Source: Sungkyunkwania multivorans
Lineage (GTDB): Bacteria > Bacteroidota > Bacteroidia > Flavobacteriales > Flavobacteriaceae
Direction: 5' to 3'
Assembly (NCBI RefSeq): GCF_042675645.1
Contig: NZ_JBHTJH010000004.1
Coordinates: forward strand, 310,001 to 374,000
DNA: 64,000 bases
In this document: positions 42,252 to 50,550 of the stretch, piece by piece
Numbering within the stretch: position 1 is the first letter of the stretch
Layout of the letters: every line of letters starts with the position of its first letter
Translations under genes and position numbers: made by a program
The notes under the pieces: generated by a model
The model's input: only the letters and a program-made list of their open reading frames with translations
The model's database searches: none
Told to the model about the DNA's origin: nothing

Positions 42252-43487
42252 TTATTTTGTATTCAAATATAGTGACTTGTTCTTGGATTCTGCTGCCAGC
42301 ATTTTCTTTACAATGATCAACAGCACAAAACCGATTCCCGTAAATCCGATCATCACTAGCCAGGTAAGGTCAAATCCATATGCCTGTGCCATTTGCATGC
42401 CTGCGTTATGCCCAAAGATATGTGCAACGGCAAAGGACATGCTGTACAATCCCATATAGGCTCCTTGTCGTCCTTTTTTTGAGCGGTCCAAGGCAAATTT
42501 GTTTCCAAGCGGAAAGGCGATCATTTCGCCTAGAGTGGCCGCCGCCATCCCTAGAATCAAAATGCCTGTCCACGGTGTGATGAGAAGCATGAGAAAGCTC
42601 ACGCCAGTCAATACCAATCCATTGATCAGACCGCTGATCGAAGACCATTTTTTTCGTTCTATATAAGCGATCAGAGGCATTTCGAATAAAAATATCAATG
42701 CACCATTCATGGCAAGCAGGAGGCCGATATTCTCTTCGGAAAGCGAATGGATCTCTTTGTAGTACAATGGCATTGTTGAGAAGTATTGTACAAATATGAA
42801 CCCAAAAATTGCTAGAGCGACCAAGAAGATCACGTAGGCCAGATCGCTTTGTGGCGCAACGGGTTGTTCCACGACTTTCTCCTTATCTAAGACACGTGCT
42901 TTCTTAGGGTGCAGGGTTTGAATAAGGATCAGGCCCGCAATGATACAGGTGATGCCATCGATCCAAAACAACGCGGCATAACCTGCAAAGGCGATGATCA
43001 ATCCACCCACCGCGGGTCCAGCAGAAAAACCAAGGTTAATGGCAAGACGGATCAACGTAAGTGAACGCGTTTTGTTTTCGGGTTTGCTATAGGCGCTCAA
43101 GGCTACAAAAAAGGCAGGTCTTGCTGCATCTGCGACGGTGATCAATAGGAAGAAACCGATACAGATACTCCAGAAAGTATGGAGCTGCTGAACCACAAAA
43201 AAACCAACACCTGTGAATATAAGTGCGCCCAAGATCACTTTGTAATAACCGATGATATCACATAGCTTCCCACCGAGCCATGAACCAAAGAAGGAGCCAA
43301 CGCCAAAGCTGGTCATGATCCAACCGACTTGCGCCTTGGTAAACTGCAGATCATCTGTGAGATACAATGATAAAAAGGGGATGACCATGGCACCGGCCCT
43401 GTTTACCAAAGTGATCAATGACAACCACCATACTTCTTTGGACAATCCTGAAAACGTCTCTGCGTAACGGTTCAATAATTTTACCAT
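42252..43487 (-). CDS. Major facilitator superfamily transporter
   Basis: The 411-residue inner-membrane protein has about 12 helices and MFS loop motifs: GSWLGGKLCDIIGYYKVIL (motif A-like GxLaDrxGrr form), RLAINLGFSAGPAVGG, and the second-half equivalents LLLAMNGALIFLFEMPLIAYI and LDRSKKGRQGAYMGLY. A central charged loop (KKARVLDKEKVVEQP) links the halves. It looks like a drug or small-molecule efflux or metabolite transporter; substrate unknown. It is transcribed with the DJ-1 lipoprotein. A promoter may lie in 43488-43616, or read-through from the small unit at 43617-43774 may feed it. Confidence 0.88.
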   Translation of the reverse strand: MVKLLNRYAETFSGLSKEVWWLSLITLVNRAGAMVIPFLSLYLTDDLQFTKAQVGWIMTSFGVGSFFGSWLGGKLCDIIGYYKVILGALIFTGVGFFVVQQLHTFWSICIGFFLLITVADAARPAFFVALSAYSKPENKTRSLTLIRLAINLGFSAGPAVGGLIIAFAGYAALFWIDGITCIIAGLILIQTLHPKKARVLDKEKVVEQPVAPQSDLAYVIFLVALAIFGFIFVQYFSTMPLYYKEIHSLSEENIGLLLAMNGALIFLFEMPLIAYIERKKWSSISGLINGLVLTGVSFLMLLITPWTGILILGMAAATLGEMIAFPLGNKFALDRSKKGRQGAYMGLYSMSFAVAHIFGHNAGMQMAQAYGFDLTWLVMIGFTGIGFVLLIIVKKMLAAESKNKSLYLNTK

Positions 43488-43616
43488 TTTTGGTTGGTTT
43501 TATGGTTTGGATACCAGTTTTTCAGTTCATTTTTTAGGATGTTACTCCACTGCGGGATTCTTTCTGAACAATCATCTCTACACGATAAATTATCTTCTAC
43601 AATAAAGCAACATCAA

Positions 43617-43647
43617 ATAAAAAGCCCGGCGATGTCGCCGGGCTTTA
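43617..43647 (-). terminator. Intrinsic terminator after the small peptide ORF
   Basis: AAGCCCGGCG at 43622-43631 pairs with CGCCGGGCTT at 43636-43645 around a 4-base loop. On the minus strand it ends GGGCTTTTTATTT. It separates the 24-codon ORF from the MFS gene downstream. Confidence 0.92.
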
Positions 43648-43673
43648 ATGCATTGTAATTTCTTATTTCAGAA

Positions 43674-43748
43674 TCACCACAACATATCAAAGCCCCGACC
43701 ATCTCTAACAGAGGTCCATAGTTGCTTATATGTTGTATTGATTGTCAT
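43674..43748 (-). CDS. Candidate 24-residue peptide or structured small RNA
   Basis: ATG at 43748 to TGA at 43674 encodes 24 residues starting MTINTTYKQLW, with TSVRDGRGF in the middle and DMLW at the end. The ORF lies in a small unit of about 150 bases with its own -7 box (TAGTTTTG at 43767-43774, 18 bases before ATG) and a strong terminator. Its sequence also folds: ACAACATAT and ATATGTTGT arms enclose GACC-AT-CTCT-AAC-AGAG-GTC. It could be a short peptide, a leader peptide controlling the terminator in front of the MFS gene, or an sRNA. None is proven. Confidence 0.5.
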   Translation of the reverse strand: MTINTTYKQLWTSVRDGRGFDMLW

Positions 43749-43766
43749 TTCTTGTCTAATGTTGAA

Positions 43767-43774
43767 CAAAACTA
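43767..43774 (-). promoter_or_regulatory. -7 box of the small peptide/sRNA unit
   Basis: CAAAACTA on the plus strand is TAGTTTTG on the minus strand, a TAnnTTTG match 18 bases before the ATG at 43748. Confidence 0.55.
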
Positions 43775-43794
43775 TGTAAAAAAGTCTTTTGTTG

Positions 43795-43802
43795 TACTTT
43801 TG
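43795..43802 (+). promoter_or_regulatory. -7 box of the DUF1684 gene
   Basis: TACTTTTG matches TAnnTTTG and lies 20 bases before the ATG at 43823. It is divergent from the promoter of the peptide/sRNA unit, 20 bases apart. Confidence 0.55.
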
Positions 43803-43822
43803 AAAAAGAAAAAAATCGAAAA

Positions 43823-44482
43823 ATGAGGATATTTCCCCTGATGGCAATAGTTGCTCTGTTGTTTACGGCCTGCAAGAGTGATAAGCGCTACCATGATGAA
43901 GTGATGGCTGCCACAGATTTGCAAGTGCAAGATACGATCGATCCTATTGCGGATATCAAAGCATTTCAGAATAAACTGAATACCCAATTTAAGGATAAGG
44001 AGGAAAGTCCTTTGAAGGAGAGCGACCGACTTAAATTTGAAGGCTTAGAATTTTATGACATCGATCTTAAATACCGAGTAACTGCCAAGCTAGAATTGAC
44101 TCCTTTGGCGATGCCATTCGAAATGCCAACAACGACCAGTCGAAGACCTTTATATAAGCAATATGCCATTGCACATTTTGTAATAGACGGACAACCCTAT
44201 AAGCTGAATATTTATCAAAATCAACGTTTGATGATGGTCGAAGGTTATGAAGACTATCTTTTCGCACCATTTACGGATCTTACCAACGGTAATGGCAGCT
44301 ATGGTGGCGGACGCTATATGGATCTTCGAATGACCGAAGACGAGGAGATCACACTCGATTTCAATAAAACGTATAATCCATATTGCGCTTATAATGCGAA
44401 ATATTCCTGCCCCATACCACCAGCAGAGAACGACCTGCCGATCGCTATCAATGCAGGAGTGAAGGCTTTTAAGAAAGGATAA
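43823..44482 (+). CDS. DUF1684 lipoprotein
   Basis: The 219-residue protein begins with a lipoprotein signal (LMAIVALLFTACKSD) and contains the DUF1684 domain: IKAFQNKLNTQFKDKEESPL, FEGLEFYDIDLKYRVTAKLE, AHFVIDGQPYKLNIYQNQ, DYLFAPFTDLTNGNGSYGGG, RYMDLRMTEDEEITLDFN, YNPYCAYNAKYSCPIPPAEN. Members are secreted or membrane-anchored in Bacteroidota and in actinobacteria. No reaction is established. It is a single gene, convergent with the DUF1059-like gene at 44525. Confidence 0.88.
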   Translation: MRIFPLMAIVALLFTACKSDKRYHDEVMAATDLQVQDTIDPIADIKAFQNKLNTQFKDKEESPLKESDRLKFEGLEFYDIDLKYRVTAKLELTPLAMPFEMPTTTSRRPLYKQYAIAHFVIDGQPYKLNIYQNQRLMMVEGYEDYLFAPFTDLTNGNGSYGGGRYMDLRMTEDEEITLDFNKTYNPYCAYNAKYSCPIPPAENDLPIAINAGVKAFKKG

Positions 44483-44524
44483 TGTCCCTTCTTCTTTAAT
44501 GCAGAGAATAAGACAATTTAGAGA

Positions 44525-44767
44525 TCAACTTTCAGGAAGCGCATCGAATTCTGCTCTTTTCCTTTTCATCCAATTTTTCATAGCTTCGGAATCTTCAGAC
44601 TGCATCAAAGCTCGCATTTTATGCATGGCCTCTAAATGTGCCTTGTCGTTCTTCTGAAACATTTCCATACCGTGCTTCTTGCTCATTTCGGAGATCTCTT
44701 CGAACGTATTTGCTCTAAATGCTACGTCGCAAGCTCCGCCTAATTGTTTACAGGTCATTGTTTTCAT
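44525..44767 (-). CDS. DUF1059-like small protein
   Basis: The 80-residue cytosolic protein matches DUF1059 (TMTCKQLGGACDVAFRANTF, two Cys spaced C-x6-C; then EEISEMSKKHGMEM). The C-terminal half is a charged, Met-rich helix (KAHLEAMHKMRALMQ). Role unknown. It lies 38 bases downstream of the NTF2-like lipoprotein gene on the same strand. Confidence 0.78.
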   Translation of the reverse strand: MKTMTCKQLGGACDVAFRANTFEEISEMSKKHGMEMFQKNDKAHLEAMHKMRALMQSEDSEAMKNWMKRKRAEFDALPES

Positions 44768-44804
44768 GTTTTCTTGAATTTTTTTGGTAATAATTACCTA
44801 ATGC

Positions 44805-45320
44805 TCATTCTTGTTTCTCATATCCATAGATGGTGGTGTGCATCCCTGCGATGCGCCATTGACCAGCTATCTTTTCCATAAGTCTTGTTTCTCTTTTTAA
44901 GCCACGCAGCGAGTCTTGTTGCTCAAAGGTCACCCAAGCACCATTTTCATACAGACGAAGGTCAATGTCATTGACCAACTGTGGCATGGGCTCTGGTTCC
45001 GGATGTTTTTCGATAAAGGTCTTTACAAAATCGCTGATCTCGTCCCACCCGATCGATTCCGAGAAACTGTTGTCTGCAAAGTTGATATAGGTCTTCGTTA
45101 TGTCTGGGTCGTGAACCCACTTTTCTTGCCAGCTTTCATAATCTCTCTGAAAAGCGGCCTTGGTCTCGTTATTGATCGTTTCTAAGATAGCTTGTTTTTC
45201 CTGTTCGAAGTTCACTTCTTTATCCTCTATTTTATGAATATCTTGTTTGTCGACCTGCTTGCAGCTGATCGCGAAAATTAGTATTATGAAAGTAAGGATA
45301 AATGAACGGTTGTTGGTCAT
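44805..45320 (-). CDS. NTF2/SnoaL-like lipoprotein
   Basis: The 171-residue protein has a lipoprotein signal (FILTFIILIFAISCKQ) and a cone-shaped NTF2-like domain: KQAILETINNETKAAFQRDY, WQEKWVHDPDITKTYINFA, GWDEISDFVKTFIEKHPEP, VNDIDLRLYENGAWVTFEQ, REGTRLMEKI-like segment (GLKRETRLMEKIAGQWRIAG). The fold is common for small ligand-binding or scaffolding domains; the function is not determined. It is upstream of the DUF1059-like gene. Confidence 0.75.
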   Translation of the reverse strand: MTNNRSFILTFIILIFAISCKQVDKQDIHKIEDKEVNFEQEKQAILETINNETKAAFQRDYESWQEKWVHDPDITKTYINFADNSFSESIGWDEISDFVKTFIEKHPEPEPMPQLVNDIDLRLYENGAWVTFEQQDSLRGLKRETRLMEKIAGQWRIAGMHTTIYGYEKQE

Positions 45321-45406
45321 GCGGTTATTTTATGTGGTTGATATCGGTTAGAAGCACGTAATGATCGTAGAGAGAAATGCTAAGATCAACAGTAGCCTAA
45401 CTCATT

Positions 45407-45538
45407 CTAATCCTTGAAGTATTCTTTGAAATCGACACTGGCCTTCGACTTCAATTCGCTGTCGAAATACAGTTCATAGCCTTTTAGTAAAATTACTTCT
45501 TTTGTTTCGCCTTTCCCGAGGGGAATTATATTCCTCAT
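45407..45538 (-). CDS. Candidate 43-residue hypothetical protein
   Basis: ATG at 45538 to TAG at 45407 encodes 43 residues (MRNIIPLGKGETKEVILLKG, then YELYFDSELKSKASVDF). There is no signal peptide. Composition is normal and charged rather than random, and a near -7 box (TATCTTTA) lies about 20 bases upstream on the minus strand, but no family is recognised. It occupies part of an otherwise gene-free stretch at 45321-45682, in which I see nothing else. Confidence 0.35.
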   Translation of the reverse strand: MRNIIPLGKGETKEVILLKGYELYFDSELKSKASVDFKEYFKD

Positions 45539-45682
45539 TTAACTTTTCTTTTAAAGATATGAAATTATTGATTACACGTTTATGGATAAAGAATAGGCCT
45601 AATGAAGAAAGTTGAAGTGCTCAAGTGGTTCTTCTTTCATTCAATTTATTTAGAAATCGCGAATCCTGTGTTGACTGCGGTT

Positions 45683-46762
45683 TTAATTATAGAAATTCAA
45701 TACTTTCTCCGCTAGCACTGCGAGTTCGTCCTTGTTTGTAAGGCTTTTAAGGTACAGCAAAGTTCGTATTGTTTTTGCGTAGTCCACACGTTTTTCTTGC
45801 CCTAAGAACGATTCTCCTCCGGGAAAAACCCTCGTATTGCCTTCAGTGGATATTTCTCCACTATTCAATATTCTTGATATTTGCCAAGAGGCGGATGCGA
45901 GCAACGTGCTTTCCATTTGTGAAGTATTCTCGTATTCCATAAGACTTAAGAGCTCGAACCCCAATTGTAAAGCGACGCCATTATAGCTGGAATCCCAACC
46001 ATTATTTTCAATAAAATATCCTTCTTCTGGATGACTGAGTGCCAAGGCCAGGTTCAGAAATTCTATACCCAAGTTCATAGCATCTTGTCTATCGAGATAT
46101 TTGCCTAGGGTAAAATACCCCAAGGCATCATATAAGAGACGATTGGGCGCTGATTGGTCATAGTCTTTTAGGATACTCTCACTAGAGATCAGATAATTGA
46201 GGAGAAGTTCGATCTCTGACTGGTATTGTTCCAATTGTGTTCTAAAATTCAAGGTTTCATCGCTGTTCATAAACCAATCCGATCGTGATAGCGATACCAA
46301 GGAAATTCCGAGGCTACTGGCGAAAAAGGCAGTGCCGCTGGTAAGGTCTTCTGCGCTTGGAGGGACAAACCCAGATATGTTTGCAATATGGGGTGGAATG
46401 GAAATTTCAAAGTCGCCACTTTCCAATTGCCGTTCAAAGGAATAATTTACAGCCCTTAAAAACTCCGTTAACGCCTCAGTACTTTTTGCGGTAACGGCAT
46501 AATCTGAGATGGTGGTCATGGCCAACTGAAATCGCACATGAAAATAGCCATCTTTATTTCTGCCCAGAGCTCCTTCGGCATTGGGTATTTCTACGATGCT
46601 CGCAAGCCGACCGATTCCGATTTTCTCTATCAGCTGATCATAGTTTAGCCTTTCTGTAATTATCAGTGGATCATCTTCCGGTTCGATCCCTTCAGTGGCG
46701 TTGCTATTGCAGCCTAGGAGCGATAAGAAGAATAGAGCCATCAACGAATCTCTTAACTTCAT
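45683..46762 (-). CDS. Hypothetical lipoprotein, helical (alpha/alpha-toroid-like)
   Basis: The 359-residue protein has a lipoprotein signal (LMALFFLSLLGCNSN). The mature part appears nearly all-helical with recurring aromatic and Gly turns: YHVRFQ-like (GYFHVRFQLAMTTISDYAV), RLLYDALGYFTLGKYLDRQD, GIEFLNLALALSHPEEGYFI, GWDSSYNGVALQLGFELLS. It resembles the alpha/alpha barrels of glycan lyases and epimerases, but no catalytic pattern is recognised. Single gene. Confidence 0.6.
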   Translation of the reverse strand: MKLRDSLMALFFLSLLGCNSNATEGIEPEDDPLIITERLNYDQLIEKIGIGRLASIVEIPNAEGALGRNKDGYFHVRFQLAMTTISDYAVTAKSTEALTEFLRAVNYSFERQLESGDFEISIPPHIANISGFVPPSAEDLTSGTAFFASSLGISLVSLSRSDWFMNSDETLNFRTQLEQYQSEIELLLNYLISSESILKDYDQSAPNRLLYDALGYFTLGKYLDRQDAMNLGIEFLNLALALSHPEEGYFIENNGWDSSYNGVALQLGFELLSLMEYENTSQMESTLLASASWQISRILNSGEISTEGNTRVFPGGESFLGQEKRVDYAKTIRTLLYLKSLTNKDELAVLAEKVLNFYN

Positions 46763-46903
46763 TACTTTTTATCCTTTGCTTTTGTGTTTGACTTTAATAA
46801 TAACAATAGGTTTAAGGGGCTTGTATTGTGTAATGTATTTTTCAACCCCTTATTGGTCCCATCTGTCCAAGAATCCAACGTATGTAAAATTAACTGTATT
46901 CGG

Positions 46904-47305
46904 TTATGGATTGGATTTGGGATTCGTTTTTCCTTCTTTTAAATTATAGAGCCCCCAAAACATCATGATAAATTCTAATATTAGACCAATGGTATACTGG
47001 GTAGAAACTCCATCCACGATGGTACTAAGTAGCCTTCCAAAGGCCAATCCACCCATAAAGATGACATTGCTGATCGTCGCACTTCTCCAGTATTCTGACC
47101 TTCTGATGCCGATGATCCAATAAACGGCAAATCCGATATAGAGCCCCATCACGGCTCTAAAAATGTTTTTCAGTTCCAAGTTGTCCACACGAAACTCAAA
47201 GAACATGGGCAAGATCTTATTTGGGTTTGCGCCGTAGATCAGGGAGACCCCTAAAACAATGGCTGCAGATATACCTAAATGTAAGTTTTTGGATGTTCTC
47301 TTCAA
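46904..47305 (-). CDS. DUF4345-like membrane protein
   Basis: The 133-residue inner-membrane protein has four helices: LHLGISAAIVLGVSLIYGAN, FRAVMGLYIGFAVYWIIG, ISNVIFMGGLAFGRLLSTI and IGLILEFIMMFWGLYNL. The pattern NIFRAVMGLYIG...GIRRSEYWRSA...FGRLLSTIVDG is typical of DUF4345. Role unknown. It follows the mechanosensitive-channel genes on the same strand by 107 bases. Confidence 0.8.
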   Translation of the reverse strand: MKRTSKNLHLGISAAIVLGVSLIYGANPNKILPMFFEFRVDNLELKNIFRAVMGLYIGFAVYWIIGIRRSEYWRSATISNVIFMGGLAFGRLLSTIVDGVSTQYTIGLILEFIMMFWGLYNLKEGKTNPKSNP

Positions 47306-47411
47306 TTTGATTCGATCAGTTTGATTCCTATAAATTTTCGCGTATCCTTTCTGTTTGCCGGCGCTGATAGCAAGGCATGAACACGTCTATCTAGCCTTGG
47401 CCATATAAGTG

Positions 47412-48269
47412 TTATGCATCCTTCTCCAATATTTTGGGTTCACCAGATTTGAAATGAACATCCAGTTGGGGAAATGGGATGGCGATCCTGTTCTCGGCAA
47501 ATTTTCGATTGATGATCCTACGGATATCACTCCGCACCTTATTTATTCTAAATATATTCTTACTGAAGAACAACACTTGAAAATCCAAGGAGGAATTTCC
47601 AAAGTTGACCAAACGCGCCTCGGTCAATTCCCTGTCTGAGATATCTGGATGCTCAAAGGCACTTTCCTCTAAGATCCTTATCACAAGGTCCACATCGCTG
47701 CCGTAGGCAACACCCACATCGATCTTAAAACGGGTCTTTTTTGTCTGGTGGCTCCAATTGATCACCTTATTCGTGGTGATCAAAGAATTTGGAATGATAA
47801 TGGAAATATCGTCGGTATTCAAGCCTTTTGAGGTTCGTAGTCCAATACTCTGAATTCTAACGACATCCCCATCGATCTCCAGCACGTCATCAATTTTAAT
47901 CGATTTTTCTGAAAGCAAGATGATGCCCGAAACAATATCGTTGAATGTTTGTTGCAGGCCAAGTCCGACTCCGACAAGTAAGGCAGCAGAACCAGCGACC
48001 AGCACCGTTATTTTAACACCGATCGTCTCAAGGATAAATCCGATGGCGATCACCCAGATCACATAACTGATGATCTGAAATAGGGCATAGGCATTCCCTT
48101 TGTCGAGCTTCTTTAATCGCCGTGGACTATAAAGCGCTTTTCTAATGAGCCACAACACGAACTTCGTCACTAGGAAAATAATGAGGATCGACACCAAGGT
48201 AAATACTTGGATCTTGTATTCTCCCACACTGAGAAGCTCAACTTCTAAAAATTCCCATAGTTTTTTCAT
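47412..48269 (-). CDS. Mechanosensitive channel, MscS family
   Basis: The 285-residue channel protects against hypo-osmotic shock. Three membrane helices (VSILIIFLVTKFVLWLIRKA, IISYVIWVIAIGFILETIGV, LVAGSAALLVGVGLGLQQTF) end in a Gly/Ala-rich pore helix, then the MscS beta domain: IILLSEKSIKIDDVLEIDGD, VVRIQSIGLRTSKGLNTDDI, SIIIPNSLITTNKVINWSH, VGVAYGSDVDLVIRILEES, IPFPQLDVHF. No extra N-terminal helices, so it is a small member. The MscL gene lies 116 bases upstream on the same strand. Confidence 0.93.
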   Translation of the reverse strand: MKKLWEFLEVELLSVGEYKIQVFTLVSILIIFLVTKFVLWLIRKALYSPRRLKKLDKGNAYALFQIISYVIWVIAIGFILETIGVKITVLVAGSAALLVGVGLGLQQTFNDIVSGIILLSEKSIKIDDVLEIDGDVVRIQSIGLRTSKGLNTDDISIIIPNSLITTNKVINWSHQTKKTRFKIDVGVAYGSDVDLVIRILEESAFEHPDISDRELTEARLVNFGNSSLDFQVLFFSKNIFRINKVRSDIRRIINRKFAENRIAIPFPQLDVHFKSGEPKILEKDA

Positions 48270-48384
48270 AATGTCTCTTATCTGGTTCCGATAGCGGTGT
48301 TGTTGATGAGGTGAATGGTTTTAATGGTATGATCGGCAATCATTTTGTGCCGTTTAATTGAATTCTACTGATCCGAATAGGACG

Positions 48385-48858
48385 TCATTGGTTTTTAGCG
48401 CCGGTATTATTTTCTACCATGCGTTCCAAAAGTGAAATCTGAGCATCCATTTTTTGAACCATCGAATGTAACAGTTCGATATTCTTTGGCGTGACCTCTG
48501 CAGTATTTGCGGGGTCCTCCGATTTATTTCTCAGGCTATTCATAAATTTGACCACCAGAAAAATGGTAAAACCGATGATAAGAAAATCAACGCCTGCCTC
48601 GATCAATTTCCCATAACCAATAGCGATTTCCTCGGGTTTGGTAATTCCAGCTTCGGTGACGGACTCTCGCAGAATCCATCTTTTGTTCTCCCAATTGATG
48701 CCATCGGTTAGGAAGGACAAGGGCGGAAGAAAGATCTCCTTGACCAATACATCGACCACTTTATTGAACGCTGCACCGATGATGACACCGATCGCAATAT
48801 CGATCATATTTCCCTTTACGGCGAATTCCTTAAATTCTTTGAGTAGTTTAAATTTCAT
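48385..48858 (-). CDS. mscL: Large-conductance mechanosensitive channel
   Basis: MscL opens under strong membrane tension to release solutes. Visible are the N-terminal amphipathic helix and TM1 (LLKEFKEFAVKGNMIDIAIG, VIIGAAFNKVVDVLVKEIFL), then YGKLIEAGVDFLIIGFTIFL for TM2 and a C-terminal charged helix. Between the helices a 40-residue loop (DGINWENKRWILRESVTEAG) is longer than in E. coli. ATG 48858 (MKFKLLKEF) fits the family; the frame open to 48906 adds 16 residues. The C terminus is long and ends with a coiled coil (IELLHSMVQKMDAQISLLER). Confidence 0.92.
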   Translation of the reverse strand: MKFKLLKEFKEFAVKGNMIDIAIGVIIGAAFNKVVDVLVKEIFLPPLSFLTDGINWENKRWILRESVTEAGITKPEEIAIGYGKLIEAGVDFLIIGFTIFLVVKFMNSLRNKSEDPANTAEVTPKNIELLHSMVQKMDAQISLLERMVENNTGAKNQ

Positions 48859-49032
48859 ATGGCTCTTTTTTTCAAAATTAGCATAAAGCCAAGAAGTACC
48901 ATACACTTAAGTTCATTTTTAAAAGGATGCTTCAGCATCTTTTTATTGCTTGTGAAGGTCAATTTAGGATTTTTACGGTGATGATCATTTCTTTACGTGC
49001 CTTCATAAAAACATCATTGAACAAAGGAACTG

Positions 49033-49557
49033 TTACTGATACTTTTCGGGTATTGGATTATCGTTTCGCTCGCTGTCGAACATCCAAGAAAGGATCCACC
49101 ATCGATGACCATCGTGATATAATTGAATGCTGTTGATGCCTCTTTCCGTAACGGGGCCATTTTGTTCTTGTCTGGTTTCGTAGGTGGTCCAGACATGAGC
49201 GATATTCCCAAATTCTTGGATTTCCCTCTTTATTTCGTATTCCCAAAAACCGGTTTTAGGAATACCAAAGCTCTTATGATAATCAGGTAAGCTTTGTACC
49301 ATGATAAAAGGTTTGTTGTCCTTGTCTTTTCCGGTAACCGATATCAATGCATTTGGATGGTGTAACGATTTATCCCTTTCCCAATTCCGTGGCGCTCCGG
49401 CAGGTCCGGAGATGACATCGTAATAGGCTTTGATGATACCATCGATCGTAGTTACATCTTCCTTTAATGGATACTTGTTTTTATTTGATTCTTGTGCGTT
49501 TGTAGCGAAACACAAAAAAAGCGATAGGGCCAATAATTTCAAAAGATTCTTTTTCAT
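49033..49557 (-). CDS. Exported NTF2-like protein
   Basis: The 174-residue protein has a signal peptide (LLKLLALSLFLCFATNAQ) and a domain with VTTIDGIIKAYYDVISGPAG, WERDKSLHHPNALISVTGKD, YEIKREIQEFGNIAHVWTTY and GINSIQLYHDGHRWWILSWM. The order (helix, then paired strands ending in a Trp-rich edge) is typical of NTF2-like proteins found with ketosteroid-isomerase-like folds. No function can be inferred. It is 174 bases upstream of mscL on the same strand. Confidence 0.75.
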   Translation of the reverse strand: MKKNLLKLLALSLFLCFATNAQESNKNKYPLKEDVTTIDGIIKAYYDVISGPAGAPRNWERDKSLHHPNALISVTGKDKDNKPFIMVQSLPDYHKSFGIPKTGFWEYEIKREIQEFGNIAHVWTTYETRQEQNGPVTERGINSIQLYHDGHRWWILSWMFDSERNDNPIPEKYQ

Positions 49558-49728
49558 AGTATTTTTTTATGCGATTTCAGTTGTTATCAGATATTGGTGC
49601 AACGATTATGTTCATAAGATATAATAGAGCTGTATATCTTTGATTTGTATGTTTAGTTCAAATATAACGTTAATGCAATTGGGAGGCGCAGTCCATAGTT
49701 TGTGATGTAAAATGGAATTGTGCTAGCG

Positions 49729-50478
49729 CTATATTTTTCCATTGAGCTTTATCAATCTAGACAGCTCATCGAATTCTGCGATCAACAGCTTCCCATTTTT
49801 GACACCTTCGATCTTTCGATCGGTCAGTTTTAATTTAAAGCCACGATCGATCAAGTAATTTTTGAAACTTTCTTGATGATTCAGATCGATGCCACTGATC
49901 AGCTGTGGAAAGGTCGTTAACACCCTTTCTACGTTATTGTCATCTATTTCTGGTATCGAATCACTTTTAACGGTGACAACCATCGTTCCCTGTCCGTAGT
50001 TCGCACAGAAATAGGCATCGGCATCGAGCAATCCGCTTGCGACCAATCCCATCTTGTGCTCAAAACCTTCTGTTGCCATAAAATGCCCTTTTTTAAGTTC
50101 CTCTAATTCCTTTTTTTCTCCGAGCGCTTTAAGTTTTGATGAACCGTCCAAAAGGTTTTCGGGGATTCCACTTTTAGTATTGGCCCATCCCCACATCCAA
50201 GAATAGTCGTTAAAGGACAACGAGCCGATGACCTGCATGGGGAATTGGAGTGTTCCAAAAGATAGCATGCCTGTGTTCAGGTCGATGTTCCAAGCTACAT
50301 TTCCCGTGAGCTCGTTGAAATTTAGTTGTTTTTCAAAAGAGTATCCTGCGTGTTGATTCAGGAGGTCTTCGAAATTGTTGAAATCGGTTTTTTTCATCAA
50401 TGAAAATTCGGATTCCACAAATTCGTTTTGAGAAGCCCCATTTTTGGCTGTTCCGAATAGTTTTTTAAAGAGGTTCAT
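49729..50478 (-). CDS. DUF6882-like protein
   Basis: The 249-residue cytosolic protein carries a domain resembling DUF6882: LNTGMLSFGTLQFPMQVIGS, then LSFNDYSWMWGWANTKSGIP with its Trp-rich core, and GVVASGL-like turn (MGLVASGLLDADAYFCANYG). The C-terminal part (KLTDRKIEGVKNGKLLIAEF) is a separate strand-rich domain. N-terminal FKKLFGTAKNG suggests a membrane-proximal or peptide tail. Function is unknown. Confidence 0.6.
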   Translation of the reverse strand: MNLFKKLFGTAKNGASQNEFVESEFSLMKKTDFNNFEDLLNQHAGYSFEKQLNFNELTGNVAWNIDLNTGMLSFGTLQFPMQVIGSLSFNDYSWMWGWANTKSGIPENLLDGSSKLKALGEKKELEELKKGHFMATEGFEHKMGLVASGLLDADAYFCANYGQGTMVVTVKSDSIPEIDDNNVERVLTTFPQLISGIDLNHQESFKNYLIDRGFKLKLTDRKIEGVKNGKLLIAEFDELSRLIKLNGKI

Positions 50479-50550
50479 TGTTCTATGTGATTAATATTTA
50501 TGATTTATGTAGAAAATTTACAGATGTTCGGATATGTCATGTCCATCTCG

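Noticed and set aside
43660..43774. Known 6S or SRP RNA
   Set aside because: The fold is a simple stem and lacks the SRP apical loop or the large open bubble of 6S RNA. It is left as an unassigned small unit.
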